Positions 53,354 to 62,282 of a stretch of 64,000 nt of DNA are shown piece by piece (the stretch's first letter is position 1; every line of letters starts with the position of its first letter). The stretch is from contig NZ_CP141728.1 of assembly GCF_035621135.1 (NCBI RefSeq), positions 744,001-808,000 of the forward strand. The letters run 5' to 3'. The position numbers were made by a program, and so were the translations under genes. A model generated the notes under the pieces. The model saw only the letters and a program-made list of their open reading frames with translations, was not told where the DNA came from and made no database searches. This DNA comes from Sinanaerobacter sp. ZZT-01 (GTDB lineage: Bacteria > Bacillota > Clostridia > Peptostreptococcales > Anaerovoracaceae).

Positions 53354-54619
53354 ATGAAAAAAGAAAAAATTATACTTGCCTATTCCGGGGGATTGGATAC
53401 ATCGGTTATTGTAACCTGGCTCAAAGAAAAATATGATTATGATGTAATTGCGGTCTGTATTGATGCCGGGCAAAATGAAGATTTTGCAGCGATTGAAAAG
53501 AAAGCTTATGCAACCGGTGCATCGAAAGCTTATGTCATTGATGTAAAAAAAGAATTTGTTGAGCAATTCATCTGGCCGGTTTTAAAAGCCGGTGCGGTTT
53601 ATGAAGGGGATTATCTGTTGGGTACCTCTATGGCCCGCCCTTTAATGGCTCAAAAGCTGGTAGAGATCGCTGAAAAAGAAGGTTCTTACTTAATTGCACA
53701 CGGATGTACGGGAAAAGGAAATGACCAAGTGCGTTTTGAATCTTCTATTAAAGCTTTAAACCCTTCCATTAAGATTATTGCACCTTGGCGGATTTGGGAT
53801 TTAAAATCCAGAGAAGATTGTCTTCTTTACGCAAAAGAACATAACATTCCGGTAGCACAAAGTGTAACGAAAATTTACAGCCGTGATGAAAATCTATGGC
53901 ATATCAGCCATGAGGGAGGAAACCTTGAAAACCCGTGGAACGAGCATTTAGACGATATGCTTCTTTTAAGTGTGCCGCCGGAAAAAGCACCGGATACTCC
54001 GCTGTATGTTGAAATTGACTTTGAAAAAGGAATTCCCACCGGAATTAACGGAACAAAAATGGATGCGGTTGCGCTTCTTGCTTATCTAAATAAAATTGGA
54101 GGAGAAAATGCAATCGGCTGTATTGACATCGTAGAAAACCGTCTTGTAGGGATGAAATCCAGAGGTGTGTATGAAACGCCGGGCGGCACCATCCTATACC
54201 AAGCACACCATGCATTGGAAAAGCTGATCTTAGATCGTGATACGATGGCTTATAAAAATATCGTCGCACAAAAGTATTCTGAACTGATTTATGACGGGCG
54301 TTGGTTTACCCCATTGCGAGAAGCGATTGACGCTTTTGTCGATGTAACGCAGGCACAAGCAACCGGAACGGTTCGAATCAAGTTATATAAAGGAAGCTGC
54401 ACCGCTGTTGGTTCTAAATCTCCGTATTCCCTTTACAGTGAAGAGTTTGCTACTTTCAGTGCAGATGAGGTTTATAATCAAAAAGACGCAGAAGGTTTTA
54501 TCAATCTCTTTGCACTTCCTTTAAAAATCCGTGCTATATTAAAGGAACAGCATGAAGGAATCAAGGGTGATGAAACACTTGGAAAGAAAGTCATCCGCGG
54601 CGGAGACTTTGTAGAATAA
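53354..54619 (+). CDS. argG: Argininosuccinate synthase
   Basis: ATP-dependent ligation of citrulline and aspartate. N-terminal PP-loop [11 protein letters not shown], then [14 protein letters not shown] and SREDCLLYA. 421 residues. It is alone: the next gene is convergent four bases away, and argH is not adjacent. Confidence 0.95.
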   Translation: MKKEKIILAYSGGLDTSVIVTWLKEKYDYDVIAVCIDAGQNEDFAAIEKKAYATGASKAYVIDVKKEFVEQFIWPVLKAGAVYEGDYLLGTSMARPLMAQKLVEIAEKEGSYLIAHGCTGKGNDQVRFESSIKALNPSIKIIAPWRIWDLKSREDCLLYAKEHNIPVAQSVTKIYSRDENLWHISHEGGNLENPWNEHLDDMLLLSVPPEKAPDTPLYVEIDFEKGIPTGINGTKMDAVALLAYLNKIGGENAIGCIDIVENRLVGMKSRGVYETPGGTILYQAHHALEKLILDRDTMAYKNIVAQKYSELIYDGRWFTPLREAIDAFVDVTQAQATGTVRIKLYKGSCTAVGSKSPYSLYSEEFATFSADEVYNQKDAEGFINLFALPLKIRAILKEQHEGIKGDETLGKKVIRGGDFVE

Positions 54620-54623
54620 TGCA

Positions 54624-55349
54624 TTAACGGTAAGGAGACGTCAATTGGAGCATCACCTCCAATTGATTGTATACTCCACGTTCTACCACTTGATAAAACG
54701 GCTCAATCTCTTCTGTCTTCAAATAATGGCACAGTGCGTCATTGTATTGTGACTCGCTCATCGCAAGCGAAATGGGCGGAAATCCATGCTGGATCAAATC
54801 ACACAGAAGCGCCATCCTCGCCATGCTGGCAGAATGCGGGCCAAACGGATAAATTTCAATGATCTTATTATGCAGGTAGGCAGCTTTTCGGATTGGATTG
54901 GAGATGATTTCCTCATTCATCCAGCCAAACAAAAGCTCCATCTGCTCTTCTATTTCTTTAAAATGCGGCGGATTATAACACAGTTCAAGTAAAACCGGAT
55001 TGTTTGTGCGGTAAATCTCACTTTCCTCCGGAAAGAGCACTTTAAAAATCTGTATCAGCAGCTTTTCATCCAACTCATATTTCATATCCTTTAAAAGATA
55101 GATTTTCCGTATCGCTTCCATATAATTACGAATTTGGCTGTGCTCCATCAGATTCACGCTCACAACAAATTCACCCTTCATAATTTTTATGACATCTTGC
55201 TTGGAAACCGCACTGCCATCCAAATGCAGGGAAGAATAAATCCAGTCATGAAAGCTCACTTCCTCGATATACGTTTTTATTTCCGGCGGAAACGGCTTTC
55301 TGTTTTCTAAAATAAGAAGTTTTTTCTTTATTTCTCTATACATAGGCAC
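54624..55349 (-). CDS. Fic-fold protein with degenerate active-site motif
   Basis: 241 residues. The overall Fic layout is visible: an inhibitory-helix-like SSLHLDGSAVS (the usual Glu is Asp), YRTNNPVLL and YNPPHFKEIEEQMELLFGWM. The catalytic motif HPFxDGNGR is replaced by YPFGPHSAS, so both the His and the anion-binding GNGR are lost. AMP transfer is therefore very unlikely; the protein may be a binding or regulatory relic. It is convergent with argG. Confidence 0.7.
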   Translation of the reverse strand: MPMYREIKKKLLILENRKPFPPEIKTYIEEVSFHDWIYSSLHLDGSAVSKQDVIKIMKGEFVVSVNLMEHSQIRNYMEAIRKIYLLKDMKYELDEKLLIQIFKVLFPEESEIYRTNNPVLLELCYNPPHFKEIEEQMELLFGWMNEEIISNPIRKAAYLHNKIIEIYPFGPHSASMARMALLCDLIQHGFPPISLAMSESQYNDALCHYLKTEEIEPFYQVVERGVYNQLEVMLQLTSPYR

Positions 55350-55468
55350 ACCCCATTAAAATTGATTTTAGTATAACCCGCTTCCTCTTTCACCGCAAGG
55401 GAAAAAATCCCATAGTAAAAAATTATAATAAATTGCGTTCATGAATCGCTTACTATGCGCTTCCTACA

Positions 55469-55591
55469 TATGATATAATAAATACAGTTTATGTAACAAA
55501 ATCTTATATATTTTACCTCGCATGTATTGATTGTATCGGTGTGAAGCAAACCAGAGCAGCGGTTTGCACTTATGATATAATAAATACAGTT
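55469..55591. repeat. Tandem duplication upstream of the mgtC-like gene
   Basis: TATGATATAATAAATACAGT occurs at 55469-55488 and again at 55571-55590, each followed by a similar (G/A)TAACAAA...GTAT(T/C)G stretch about 100 bases apart. Each copy holds a TATAAT hexamer, so the repeat may duplicate a promoter. Confidence 0.6.
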
Positions 55592-55685
55592 CCTATAACA
55601 AATACTATCGGTATTGTATCGAATGTATGGATGCAACAAGTGTTATTTCTTTATCTTCTTGAATATGAATAAACAGGAGGAATTT

Positions 55686-56390
55686 ATGCAGCAGCTGCAA
55701 GTCTTTTATACGATATATTTACAAGACATTAATCTGATATCGGTCACAATTCGCCTCATCCTTTCCATTTTTTTAGGGGGAATGATCGGCTTAGAGCGAG
55801 GTTCTAACAAGCACCAGGCCGGCTTTCGCACACACATGCTCGTCTGTATGGGAGCTGCACTTGCTATGTTGACCAACCAATTCATCTATGAAACCATGTC
55901 CACTGCTTCCGACCCAGCCCGACTTGGAGCACAGGTGATCAGCGGCATCGGTTTTTTGGGAGTCGGTACCATTTTAGTAACAGGACGTCATAAAATAAAA
56001 GGATTGACTACCGCCGCCGGACTTTGGGCTTCTGCCTGTACCGGACTTGCAATCGGAATCGGCTTTTATTCCGGTGCAATCATTGCCGGAATCTTAATCT
56101 TTATCGTCCTTGCTTTTCTCCCAAGTATTGAACTGTACTTTTATAAACGTTCAAGGATGATTGACCTTTATATTGAAACGGATTCCATCAAAAGAGTCCC
56201 GCCCATGCTGAAATTTATTCGAAGTCTTGATGTCATGATACCGGAAACCCACCTGAGCCGCTCTGAGACCATTTCAGAGCACACCGTAGGTGTCCATCTT
56301 TCTATCAAATTAGCAAAGCATGTTGATCGGGATGAATTGCTCGAAGAAATCAGCAATTTTGAGGGAATCTACCTCTTGGAAGAAATTTAA
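55686..56390 (+). CDS. mgtC: MgtC/SapB-family membrane protein
   Basis: 234 residues: about four or five membrane helices with the family motif LGGMIGLERG...QAGFRTHMLVCMGAALAML and QVISGIGFLGVGTI, then a cytoplasmic C-terminal domain of ~85 residues. In enterobacteria MgtC affects Mg homeostasis and ATP synthase. The ATG with ACAGGAGG upstream (MQQLQVFY) is preferred over an upstream start. Confidence 0.88.
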   Translation: MQQLQVFYTIYLQDINLISVTIRLILSIFLGGMIGLERGSNKHQAGFRTHMLVCMGAALAMLTNQFIYETMSTASDPARLGAQVISGIGFLGVGTILVTGRHKIKGLTTAAGLWASACTGLAIGIGFYSGAIIAGILIFIVLAFLPSIELYFYKRSRMIDLYIETDSIKRVPPMLKFIRSLDVMIPETHLSRSETISEHTVGVHLSIKLAKHVDRDELLEEISNFEGIYLLEEI

Positions 56391-56431
56391 AATACATCGT
56401 ATAAAAAGAAAATCAAAAAGGAGTGTTTCCA

Positions 56432-57016
56432 TTGAATGACCAGACCATCAAATCATTATTAGGTTTTCTCATAGAGAAGAAAGAGAGTCTCAGTCAGTAT
56501 CTTGACTACTTTGAACCTGCGGATTTAAGAAACGGAATTCTGTCCATACCGGAAGAACTGATAAACAATCCTTGCAAAAAACCCATTTTAGCAAAGCTTG
56601 CACCGAATGTCCACGACTATAAGGTTACTTTTTCCGGTGATTATATATTTTTAGATTTGAATCTCAACATCAAACAGCTCGGCCCGATTAAGGCAATGTA
56701 TCTGCTCAGTGTGGAAAAATGCGTCTTCGAACCGCAGATGCACCGTCTAAGCTTTACTTATCGTGAAGATATCCGCCCACAAGGCGGCCCTATGCAGTCT
56801 ATGATGCTTAAGACTTTTTTGCTGAATCAGGGAAGTCTGCTGCAAAAAGCGGTTTCCTTATCCAAATTAAAAGCGATTCAAGTGAACCGCACCCATATTT
56901 TTGTCGATTTGGATCGAGTTCCGCTCTTCACTTCTGCTTTTTTTGAAAAGCTGAGCATTCAATACGTACAGTCACAAGACGGAAAATTGACGTGCCGTTT
57001 CACATTTTTGGAATAA
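56432..57016 (+). CDS. Conserved-looking protein of unknown function
   Basis: 194 residues, soluble, no signal peptide. TTG start with AAAGGAG eight bases upstream. Motif-like parts include LNLNIKQLGPIKAMYLLSVE and SFTYREDIRPQGGPMQS, suggesting a small alpha/beta fold. I do not recognise it. It is followed by the hemerythrin gene after 12 bases and is likely co-transcribed. Confidence 0.7.
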   Translation: MNDQTIKSLLGFLIEKKESLSQYLDYFEPADLRNGILSIPEELINNPCKKPILAKLAPNVHDYKVTFSGDYIFLDLNLNIKQLGPIKAMYLLSVEKCVFEPQMHRLSFTYREDIRPQGGPMQSMMLKTFLLNQGSLLQKAVSLSKLKAIQVNRTHIFVDLDRVPLFTSAFFEKLSIQYVQSQDGKLTCRFTFLE

Positions 57017-57028
57017 ATGGAGTCTATC

Positions 57029-57442
57029 ATGCCTACGATACCTTGGGATAAGAAGTTTGCAACCGAGATCCCTCTCATTGACAGCCAGCACAAGCATTTT
57101 CTTTTGAAAGCAAATCTGTTCTATGCAAAATGTAAGATTCATCCCGCTTCCACGGAATTGGAAGCAGATCTTTCTTTGCTCGAACAGCTTTTTCTTTCAC
57201 ATTGTTTAAATGAAGAGGGTTTCCAAAAAGAATCACATTATCCGTACTTTCATCATCATCTGGCTTCTCACGACCGCCTGCGTGCAAGCATGCGTGAAAT
57301 TGGTCACTTCCTTCGCAAGGCTTCCTTTTCTGATCAGGCTGTGCAGGAATTGTATGACTTCCTCTCCTCCCCTTTTATCGACCATCTGCTCTTTGAGGAT
57401 ATCAAATTTGCAAGGTATTGGAAAGAAAAAGCAAGTCTTTAA
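57029..57442 (+). CDS. Bacteriohemerythrin
   Basis: 137 residues with the di-iron ligand pattern: DSQHKHF (His), then SHCLNEEGFQKE (His and Glu), YPYFHHHLASHD (two His) and IDHLLFEDIKFARYW (His and Asp). It should bind oxygen and protect or signal in an anaerobe. The ATG with GGAG six bases upstream is chosen over one directly after the preceding stop. Its stop overlaps the convergent fliB stop by four bases. Confidence 0.88.
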   Translation: MPTIPWDKKFATEIPLIDSQHKHFLLKANLFYAKCKIHPASTELEADLSLLEQLFLSHCLNEEGFQKESHYPYFHHHLASHDRLRASMREIGHFLRKASFSDQAVQELYDFLSSPFIDHLLFEDIKFARYWKEKASL

Positions 57443-58674
57443 TCTTTGATGAGTATTGCAAGACTGGCAAGGTCTTCCGTACCCCGCAATCGTGCCCGTT
57501 TCAGCAAGGTCTCCTGATTTTCCTCATTATGCGTCAAATTCCTCGAAATTTTTACGATGAGCTGAATGAATTCTTCATCTGTGGATTTATCTGAAAGCTC
57601 ACACTGCAGAAATCCTTTCAAAAGCTGATACAAGCCTGCAAAGCTCAGGTAATTTTCCCACACGCTCTTTTCCCTGAAATGGAATGGCTGGCGTGTTGTG
57701 AAAAACCAAGTGACGAGTATATTTTCTAAGATGTATTCTCGTCCCGAAAAAAAGCGTCTCACTCTTTCCTTCGATTTCTCATAAGTTTCAAGATTACAGG
57801 TATAGACAAGTTCTCCCGTCTCATCCGCCTCTGCAGAAACGCCTATATTTTTCAGCTTCTCTTTCACTGCTTCCGATACACTGCTCATTCCGCCTTTATA
57901 ATAATTGGTAATTAAAATGCCCATACTCATTGCTTGAAGGTTTGTGTCGCCCTTCATGCCTTTCCACATCTCAGAAAGCTCTTCGGTATCTAAAAGAGAA
58001 AGCATGCTGTCCACATAGGCGGGGATTTCTGCTTCTTTCTTTTCTGCTTCCAGTTCGTCTATGTGCTTTAAAAACATGCCGAGCAGTAAAAAACGGTCAT
58101 CCAGTGACAGACTTCTACATTGCAGTGCTGCCACTGCCAATACCTTAATGTCGAAAACACAATCATAGATTGCCCTCTTTTTTTCTCCTGCCAATTCTAA
58201 GGAAAAGACACGCAGATCCTCCTTCAGCTCTTCTTCCTGTGAAACAAGTGCAATCCCATCCTTTTTTCCCATGATAAGCTTTACCACCACCTCACAAGCC
58301 AGCGAAAGATGACGCTCCAGCACTCCTGCAGAAAGTGCATTCAGTCTTGGAAAGGTGCGGCATACCTGCGATAAGCTTTCCTCTCCGCCTTCCAGCTGCA
58401 GACGGCACAAGCCGCTTTCCGAAAGCATCGGGCAATCTCCATCTGCATTCAATTTCATTTTTGCATATCGAGTCGTGCTTGAATTGGTCCGTATCCGTGA
58501 CAATGCTTGCTCCCGAACCTTTTTAAGCTCCGGTGAAAGCCTTGCATTTTTTAGCTTCTTATACTCCTTCTGCGATAAATGAATACTCCATTTCTGACAA
58601 CAGTGATAGCTGCAGTCTCCTCCGATACAGGAAAAGTCATCGTAATAGTCCGGTTTAATCACATTGTATTTCAT
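57439..58674 (-). CDS. fliB: Flagellin lysine-N-methylase
   Basis: 411 residues. Cysteine motif DCSYHCCQKW followed by CPMLSESGLCRLQ and QVCRTFPR, typical of FliB, thought to hold an iron-sulfur cluster and to methylate surface lysines of flagellin. The ATG with CGGAGG six bases upstream (MKYNVIKPDYY) is chosen. Its partner flagellin is encoded immediately upstream on the same strand. Confidence 0.9.
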   Translation of the reverse strand: MKYNVIKPDYYDDFSCIGGDCSYHCCQKWSIHLSQKEYKKLKNARLSPELKKVREQALSRIRTNSSTTRYAKMKLNADGDCPMLSESGLCRLQLEGGEESLSQVCRTFPRLNALSAGVLERHLSLACEVVVKLIMGKKDGIALVSQEEELKEDLRVFSLELAGEKKRAIYDCVFDIKVLAVAALQCRSLSLDDRFLLLGMFLKHIDELEAEKKEAEIPAYVDSMLSLLDTEELSEMWKGMKGDTNLQAMSMGILITNYYKGGMSSVSEAVKEKLKNIGVSAEADETGELVYTCNLETYEKSKERVRRFFSGREYILENILVTWFFTTRQPFHFREKSVWENYLSFAGLYQLLKGFLQCELSDKSTDEEFIQLIVKISRNLTHNEENQETLLKRARLRGTEDLASLAILIKD

Positions 58675-58755
58675 TTGCATCCTCCGTATTTTTCTGTCTT
58701 TATATCCTTGAATCAATTTCATTAGAAACAGCTCATGAAATCAAGATAAATCTTT

Positions 58756-58822
58756 CCCTTTTTCTATCACGAAAAATACATTTTTTGTGATAGAAAAAGG
58801 GCAGATTGCTCCGCCCTTTTTT
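58756..58822 (-). terminator. Overlapping hairpins between fliC and fliB
   Basis: Hairpin A (58794-58822): AAAAGGGCGGA-GCAA-TCTGCCCTTTT with a T run, a normal terminator after fliC. Hairpin B (58756-58801): CCCTTTTTCTATCAC pairs perfectly with GTGATAGAAAAAGGG. They share CCCTTTTT and cannot both form. A should form first on the nascent RNA, ending most transcripts before fliB. Confidence 0.75.
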
Positions 58823-58862
58823 CTTCTTATAAAATTCCCAATACAAGGGTTTACTCCTACAA

Positions 58863-60437
58863 TTACTGTAATAACTGCAATACGCCCTGCGGAATCTGGT
58901 TTGCCTGTGCAAGCATAGCCTGAGCAGACTGAGTCAGAATGTTGTTCTTTGTGAAGTCCATCATTTCCTTCGCCATGTCTACGTCTCTGATTCGGCTTTC
59001 TGCAGCAGTCATGTTTTCTCCTGCAACACCTAAGTTGTTGATGGTGTGCTCTAACCTGTTTTGAACCGCACCAAGACCGCCACGTGCAGCAGATACTTTA
59101 TTGATTGCATCCTTGATCTTTTCAAGCGCAGCCGATGCACCTGTCTGAGAGCCGATATCCACACCGCCGATGCCAAGTGCACTTGAACTCATGTCACCAA
59201 CTGATACGGTAACCTTGTTGTACTTATCTGCCGTGTCACCAACCTGTAAGACCAAGCCGTCTCCGGAAGTTGCGGAAGCGGTGCCAGCCTTTAATGAAAT
59301 TGCACTAGAAGATGCACTTGCATTAATTCCCGTCTTTTCACTGATTAATGCAGCCATAGCTACGTCATCAGTGCCTACAGTATAAGAACCAGAAGTAACC
59401 TTAACATAATTGACATCGGAATCCAAGTCTGCAGCTGCATCAGAATCTTCTACAAATGCAAATTTTTGTCCGTTGATTTCAAAAATGCTTTTCGATGCAT
59501 CACCGCCAGCACTATAGACATCAATCTTATCTGCATTTAAATCATAGTAAGCATCCTCACCTGCTGTAGTCGCTGGGGCATCAAACACTGCTTGATCTGT
59601 ACCTGTACTATCAGTCACCCCAATCTTATAGATTTCAAACTGATCTGCCGCTCCGGCGTTTTTGGAGGTGATCGTTATTTCACCGCTTGCTACCCCTACC
59701 GTATAGCCGTCGCCCAATTTCTCCTGTAGTTTTTCCTGCAGTTCCGTATTTGACGCATCATTTTTTGAATCACTAAACTCTGCATCGTCAGCTGCCGTAA
59801 AGTCAACGGTTGTTTCCTGCAATGCACCATCCGCATCTCTGTAGGTAAGCGTTACATTGTATGTATCACCCTTAGTCAATGTAGCTGGAGAAGTACCCTC
59901 TGCAGCTACTGTAGACGTCGTCGCAGTTGCTGCATTCAGCTTCAATACGTCCGGATTGCTTGCCAGATCAGCATACTTCACATTCACTGCAACGCCTGTA
60001 GCAGAGCTGCTTCCAAGGGAACCGTCTAACAGGTTGATTCCATTGTAGTTTGTGGATTCGGAAATACGGTCGATTTCTGATTTCAGGGATTTGATTTCTT
60101 CCTGAAGACTTTTACGGTCTACATCGTTATCATATGTACCGTTTGAGGACTGTGTAGCCAGCTCTGACATACGGTTCAGCATGGAGTGTACTTCTGTCAA
60201 AGCACCTTCTGCTGTCTGTACTAAAGAAATACCGTCATTTGCATTATTCTGTGCAGTCTCCAGGCCTTTGATCTGTGCTCTCATCTTTTCGGAAATTGCC
60301 AGACCTGCAGCGTCGTCACCGGCACGGTTGATTTTGTAACCGGAAGACAGCTTTTCAAGGTTCTTTCCTACTGCGTTATTGTTTCCGCCTAATTGTCTGT
60401 ACGAGTTTAATGCTGCGATATTGTGTTGAATTCTCAT
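58863..60437 (-). CDS. fliC: Flagellin
   Basis: 524 residues. The conserved D0/D1 N-terminus ([36 protein letters not shown]) and C-terminus ([16 protein letters not shown]...[16 protein letters not shown]) frame a variable centre of ~240 residues rich in Thr, Ala and Asp with few Lys. GGAGGAA lies before the ATG. It is the monocistronic major filament subunit next to its methylase. Confidence 0.96.
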   Translation of the reverse strand: MRIQHNIAALNSYRQLGGNNNAVGKNLEKLSSGYKINRAGDDAAGLAISEKMRAQIKGLETAQNNANDGISLVQTAEGALTEVHSMLNRMSELATQSSNGTYDNDVDRKSLQEEIKSLKSEIDRISESTNYNGINLLDGSLGSSSATGVAVNVKYADLASNPDVLKLNAATATTSTVAAEGTSPATLTKGDTYNVTLTYRDADGALQETTVDFTAADDAEFSDSKNDASNTELQEKLQEKLGDGYTVGVASGEITITSKNAGAADQFEIYKIGVTDSTGTDQAVFDAPATTAGEDAYYDLNADKIDVYSAGGDASKSIFEINGQKFAFVEDSDAAADLDSDVNYVKVTSGSYTVGTDDVAMAALISEKTGINASASSSAISLKAGTASATSGDGLVLQVGDTADKYNKVTVSVGDMSSSALGIGGVDIGSQTGASAALEKIKDAINKVSAARGGLGAVQNRLEHTINNLGVAGENMTAAESRIRDVDMAKEMMDFTKNNILTQSAQAMLAQANQIPQGVLQLLQ

Positions 60438-60502
60438 AATTGTTCCTCCTTAAATCTTATCAGGGGATTCCTTTCCCCTACATGTAAATTCTTTTTATAT
60501 TT

Positions 60503-60539
60503 CATCCCTCCGGCTAAGGGCCCTTTCGCCTTCGGGTCG
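60503..60539 (-). other. Structured fliC 5' leader
   Basis: The minus strand reads CGACCCGAAGGCGAAAGGG, then CCCTTAGCCGGAGGGATG. CCC pairs with GGG and GGC with GCC in interleaved order, allowing a small pseudoknot. A further hairpin AGGGGA/TCCCCT lies just before the ribosome binding site (about 60460-60480). No known riboswitch was recognised. Confidence 0.4.
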
Positions 60540-60561
60540 AAAACTTTTTTCTATGTCTTAT

Positions 60562-60587
60562 ATATCGTTCGGATTCTCAGTTACTTA
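60562..60587 (-). promoter_or_regulatory. Candidate sigma-28 promoter of fliC
   Basis: Minus strand TAAG, a 14-base spacer and AACGATAT, similar to the flagellar consensus TAAA-N15-GCCGATAA (about 5 of 8 at -10). It lies ~125 bases before fliC, upstream of the structured leader. Confidence 0.5.
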
Positions 60588-60620
60588 ATAGCCCTTTATC
60601 TTTTTTTGAAAAAAATACAC

Positions 60621-60659
60621 GAAAAAATCGGTCTGCATTTACACACGACCGATTTTTTC
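60621..60659 (-). terminator. Terminator after the ABC ATPase gene
   Basis: GAAAAAATCGGTC pairs perfectly with GACCGATTTTTTC, 13 base pairs, with poly-T on both strands. Confidence 0.85.
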
Positions 60660-60758
60660 CTGGTGACTTATTTTATCTCATCTCATCCTATATTCTCTTT
60701 ATTGCCTCTGAGCGCTTCATCAATTGTCGGGAGTGACGAAAAGCTGCGGCTCTCAGCT

Positions 60759-61436
60759 TTAATTCAAATATCGGACTTGCCCGGGAGCTCCTTTTTCGAC
60801 GATGCATCCCTGTTCCATTATCAGAACAGAGTCGGCGACCTTCTTTGCTAGGCTTTTTTCGTTTGTCGCAACAATGACGGTCTTTCCTTCGCTTGCAAAC
60901 TGCTTAATTAAGCGCACAACTTCTTCCGCCATCTCCGCTGTCAAGCCCATTGTCGGCTCATCAAACAAAAGTATCTTCGGATCATATAGCAAAGCTCTTG
61001 CGATCGCAATTTTCTGCTTCTCCGCACCGTTGATCTGATCCGCATAAAGCGATGCTTTCGCTTCCATACCAACCTTTTCCAATGCCATCATCGCCTGTTC
61101 ATTGGCTTTTGTACAATCCGCTGTCTGATCATGGAGCATTCCAATTGCCACATTATCTCTTACATTCAAATGCGGGAAAAGATTAAAATTTCCATAAACA
61201 AAACCAATCTTTTTTCGAAGTGGCTCTTCACTTGTGCCGTCAGCTGCTGTATCTTCAATGAGAACTTCACCTTCAGTCGGCATATCAAGCAAATCTAAGC
61301 AACGCAAAAAAGTGCTTTTTCCGCAGCCGGAAGGTCCCATGATGCAAACCACTTCACTTTCTTTCATGCTTTCGTTAATCCCTTTTAATGCCTCTACTTG
61401 GCCAAAGGTTTTCTTTAAGTTTTTTACTTTTACCAT
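60759..61436 (-). CDS. ABC ATPase with degenerate catalytic motifs
   Basis: 225 residues, most like amino-acid-uptake (GlnQ type) ATPases. Walker [10 protein letters not shown] (34-42) and Walker B ILLFDEPT are intact. The Q-loop is VYGNFNLFP (normally VFQQFNLFP), the signature is INGAEKQK (normally LSGGQQQR), the D-loop is MGLT for SALD and the H-loop is ATNEKS (His to Asn). It may bind ATP but turnover is doubtful. No permease is adjacent and it has its own promoter. Role unknown; a regulator of phosphate or amino-acid uptake is conceivable. Confidence 0.8.
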   Translation of the reverse strand: MVKVKNLKKTFGQVEALKGINESMKESEVVCIMGPSGCGKSTFLRCLDLLDMPTEGEVLIEDTAADGTSEEPLRKKIGFVYGNFNLFPHLNVRDNVAIGMLHDQTADCTKANEQAMMALEKVGMEAKASLYADQINGAEKQKIAIARALLYDPKILLFDEPTMGLTAEMAEEVVRLIKQFASEGKTVIVATNEKSLAKKVADSVLIMEQGCIVEKGAPGQVRYLN

Positions 61437-61533
61437 GCAAATGCTCCTTTCTTCGGATTTCCTGTCTCGATTATATCAAATACAATGTACCTATTGTTTT
61501 TCCATTGAAATCACTTCTTTATGCATATGCATG

Positions 61534-61562
61534 ATTATACTACCATCAGAATAAATATTCAA
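61534..61562 (-). promoter_or_regulatory. Promoter of the degenerate ABC gene
   Basis: Minus strand TTGAAT, a 17-base spacer and TATAAT, overlapping the end region of phoU. A second extended -10 (TGATATAAT) lies nearer the gene. Confidence 0.6.
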
Positions 61563-61568
61563 GTATAT

Positions 61569-62246
61569 TTATTCATTTTTTTCATCTTTTTTTTCGCTGA
61601 TTTCAGTCGTTCCTTCCATGGCAAATACCGTTTCCTCACAAATGTTTGTCGCATAGTCTGCAATCCGCTCTAAATGGGATGCAATAAACAAGAAGGTCAC
61701 GCTTTGACGGTTCTTTACGGCATCCTCTCCAATGAATCCAATCAGTTCCTCGTAAATGCTGCGAAACAATTCGTCGACTTCATCGTCGAAAATCCATACC
61801 TTTCTTGCAAGGCGTAAGTCTTTGTTTACAAATGCGTCAGTTGCATTTTTCACCATTTTCGCCGCCATCTCTGCCATGCGGGGAATATCGATCAGCTCTT
61901 TCATATATTCTTCATTTTCGAGGCGTAACGTATATTTTGCAATGTCTTCACAGTGGTCGCCGATGCGTTCCAAATCTCGAATCATTTGTAAAATGGAAAT
62001 GCACATGCGCAGATCGCCTGCAAGCGGCTGCTGTGTCGCTAGAAATTTTAATGTTTTATCTGCAATCTGGCCTTCTAAATCGTCTATTTTTTCGTCGTTG
62101 TCAATGATGCTTCTTGCTAAAGCTCCATCCTTTTCTTTCAGAGATTTTATCGCTCCCCGAATGGTTTCTTCAACCAGTGCGGTCATACTCAGTAAATCCG
62201 CTTTAATCACGGCCATTTCCTGATCCATTTGCAATCTTGCTGCCAT
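61569..62246 (-). CDS. phoU: Phosphate transport regulator PhoU
   Basis: 225 residues forming two three-helix repeats, each with the metal-binding E..RIGDH/E..RIADY type motif (LERIGDHCEDIAKYT, LERIADYATNICEET). It represses Pst transport and phosphate signalling when phosphate is ample. Follows pstB in the operon by about 35 bases. Confidence 0.95.
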   Translation of the reverse strand: MAARLQMDQEMAVIKADLLSMTALVEETIRGAIKSLKEKDGALARSIIDNDEKIDDLEGQIADKTLKFLATQQPLAGDLRMCISILQMIRDLERIGDHCEDIAKYTLRLENEEYMKELIDIPRMAEMAAKMVKNATDAFVNKDLRLARKVWIFDDEVDELFRSIYEELIGFIGEDAVKNRQSVTFLFIASHLERIADYATNICEETVFAMEGTTEISEKKDEKNE

Positions 62247-62282
62247 ATCCTTCTCTCCTTTATATAGGTTTTCCTATTAAAA

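Noticed and set aside
58756-58801. 15-bp perfect inverted repeat considered as insertion-sequence ends
   Set aside because: Ends are only 16 bases apart and no transposase or target duplication is present; it fits an RNA hairpin.
61756-62223. 155-codon frame opposite phoU
   Set aside because: Antisense shadow of a well-defined PhoU; Ser/Ile-rich composition of complementary helix codons.
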